Shown: piece by piece, positions 48,501 to 49,585 of the stretch
Position numbering within the stretch: the stretch's first letter is position 1
How the letters are laid out: each line of letters begins with the position of its first letter
Origin: Welwitschia mirabilis
Taxonomy: Eukaryota > Gnetophyta > Gnetopsida > Welwitschiales
Direction: 5' to 3'
Assembly: GCA_051453625.1 (NCBI GenBank)
Contig: JBOZIK010000001.1
Coordinates: forward strand, 147,719,350 to 147,768,934
DNA length: 49,585 nucleotides
Made by a program: the position numbers and the translations under genes
Notes under the pieces: model-generated
The model's database searches: none
Seen by the model: the letters and a program-made list of their open reading frames with translations, nothing else
What the model was told of the DNA's origin: nothing

Positions 48501-49007
48501 ATCATAGTTGAGTGGGTCTACTAAATTAAGATTAACCAATGCAGACTATTATTAACTTAGGCTAGTAAAGACATACCTTTAGTATTTTGACAATAACTTT
48601 TACATATGAAATCAAAATGCTAATGAAAAGCTTATAAAGAACTCAATATGGGCTAGTAGTAAAACTTGCTCTAATCTATATTTTTCTTTAAATTTAATCT
48701 AGAAATTACTCAAATTTGGCCATATTTATCAAAATATTCAAAATTTTTAGCCATTTTTACCATTATTTTGGTTACAACTTCCTTGTATGAACTTCATTTC
48801 TAGTTCCATATAATTTTGTAACTTTCTATTTTTATGTTATATGTTTTTATATGTGATTATTTTTATTGCTATACTAATTTCTATCTAATTATGTATGACA
48901 ACTAAAAAACTTACATCATTTTACAAATACATCTAGCATGAAAATGACTTATCTATCTTCCTTCAAGTCCCTTTCTTACTTTGATGTATTTATTTTTTAT
49001 ACTTTAA
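48501..49007. other. Non-repeat spacer between minisatellite blocks
   Basis: A+T-rich sequence without the 27 bp unit and without a recognisable gene. It interrupts the array and forms part of the 1251 bp higher-order period. Confidence 0.6.
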
Positions 49008-49585
49008 TCAAGCCTTTAGATGGTTAAGTGTAACATTAAAATCTAATGAATGAAATATGATGTTAGGCCTCTAAGGGTTAAGTACACCATTAGATCTTTG
49101 GATATTGAACTACAATGTCATGCCTCTGGGGATTAAGTGAAACATCAAGCATTAGGAAATGATGTATGATGTTAGATCTCCAAGGAACTAAGTATAACAT
49201 TAGGTCTTAATGGACCAAGTGAAATGCTAAGCTCTAGGGATCAAGTGTAATGTGAAATCTTTAGATGGCCAATTGCAATGTTGGATTCTAGTTAGCCAAG
49301 TACAATATTAGATTTCTAGGAAGTTAAGTATGACATTAGGCTTTAGTCAATCAAGTGTGATGTCAGACTTTATAACTAAGTGTGATGTCAGATTTCTATT
49401 AGTCAAGTATGATTTCAAACTTTAATTGATCAAGTTTGACATACATTCAACTATAGCATTAGACTTTCATGATCCAAGTGTGATGTTGGATGTGGGACCT
49501 AGGACTATAACATTAAATCTATAAATCAAGTGTGATGATGGATGTGAGACTCATGACTATGATTTTAGACCTATAAATCAAGTGT
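49008..49585. repeat. Higher-order copy of 47757-48334
   Basis: Matches 47757-48334 unit for unit (for example AGATCTTTGGAT at 47841 and 49092), a constant offset of 1251 bases, with roughly one difference per 10-15 bases. It reaches the window edge, so the array continues. This shows block duplication of a mixed minisatellite-plus-spacer segment. Confidence 0.9.

Overview
This window looks like gene-poor, transposon-filled nuclear DNA of a flowering plant, most likely a eudicot; I cannot name the species. It is very A+T rich and visibly short of CG dinucleotides. Every coding-like stretch I can identify is a decayed plant LTR retrotransposon (Ty3/gypsy or Ty1/copia). I see no intact host gene, no rRNA or tRNA gene, no CRISPR array and no bacterial-style operon. 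Six N gaps are present (1235-1685, 7544-7643, 12005-12104, 18175-18274, 42094-42193, 46226-46235); at three of them the same short sequence stands on both sides.

Layout, left to right. (A) 1-12270 is a broken Ty3/gypsy element of the Ogre/Tat/Athila grade on the + strand. It holds gag end, protease, reverse transcriptase, RNase H, integrase, a duplicated pol 3' end, a long spacer and a second ORF of the kind found downstream of pol in Athila-like elements. An inverted piece of a sister copy (1-2722, - strand) sits at its left, giving a large imperfect inverted repeat. (B) 13340-16220 is the 5' part of a Ty1/copia element on the - strand: a 1.36 kb LTR, a tRNA-Met-type primer-binding site and gag; its pol is missing. 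(C) 16740-19812 is a 1.5 kb sequence present twice in tandem, with a shorter motif recurring inside it. (D) 21430-26070 is a second decayed Ty3/gypsy gag-pol on the - strand. (E) 27950-33704 is a decayed Ty1/copia element on the - strand with recognisable LTRs, gag, protease, integrase and RT/RNase H. (F) 34953-44466 is an LTR element with two ~2 kb direct LTRs, PBS, PPT and a near-matching 5 bp target duplication, but no recognisable pol in its 5.5 kb interior. (G) 44472-46900 is a fragment of a third Ty3/gypsy element on the - strand (gag with zinc knuckle, PPT and LTR edge). (H) 47090-49585 is a ~27 bp minisatellite, part of which is repeated 1251 bp further on.

The strongest common theme is how the elements died. 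Catalytic residues in independent elements on both strands are lost mostly by changes that read as G-to-A on the coding strand (Asp to Asn, Gly to Glu or Asp, Trp to stop), alongside Gln-to-stop changes that read as C-to-T. This fits long-term deamination of methylated cytosine in silenced heterochromatin. No element here looks able to move by itself. The non-autonomous element F, with its ladder of primer-binding-site-like modules, and the 3' minisatellite are the parts least explained by standard annotation.
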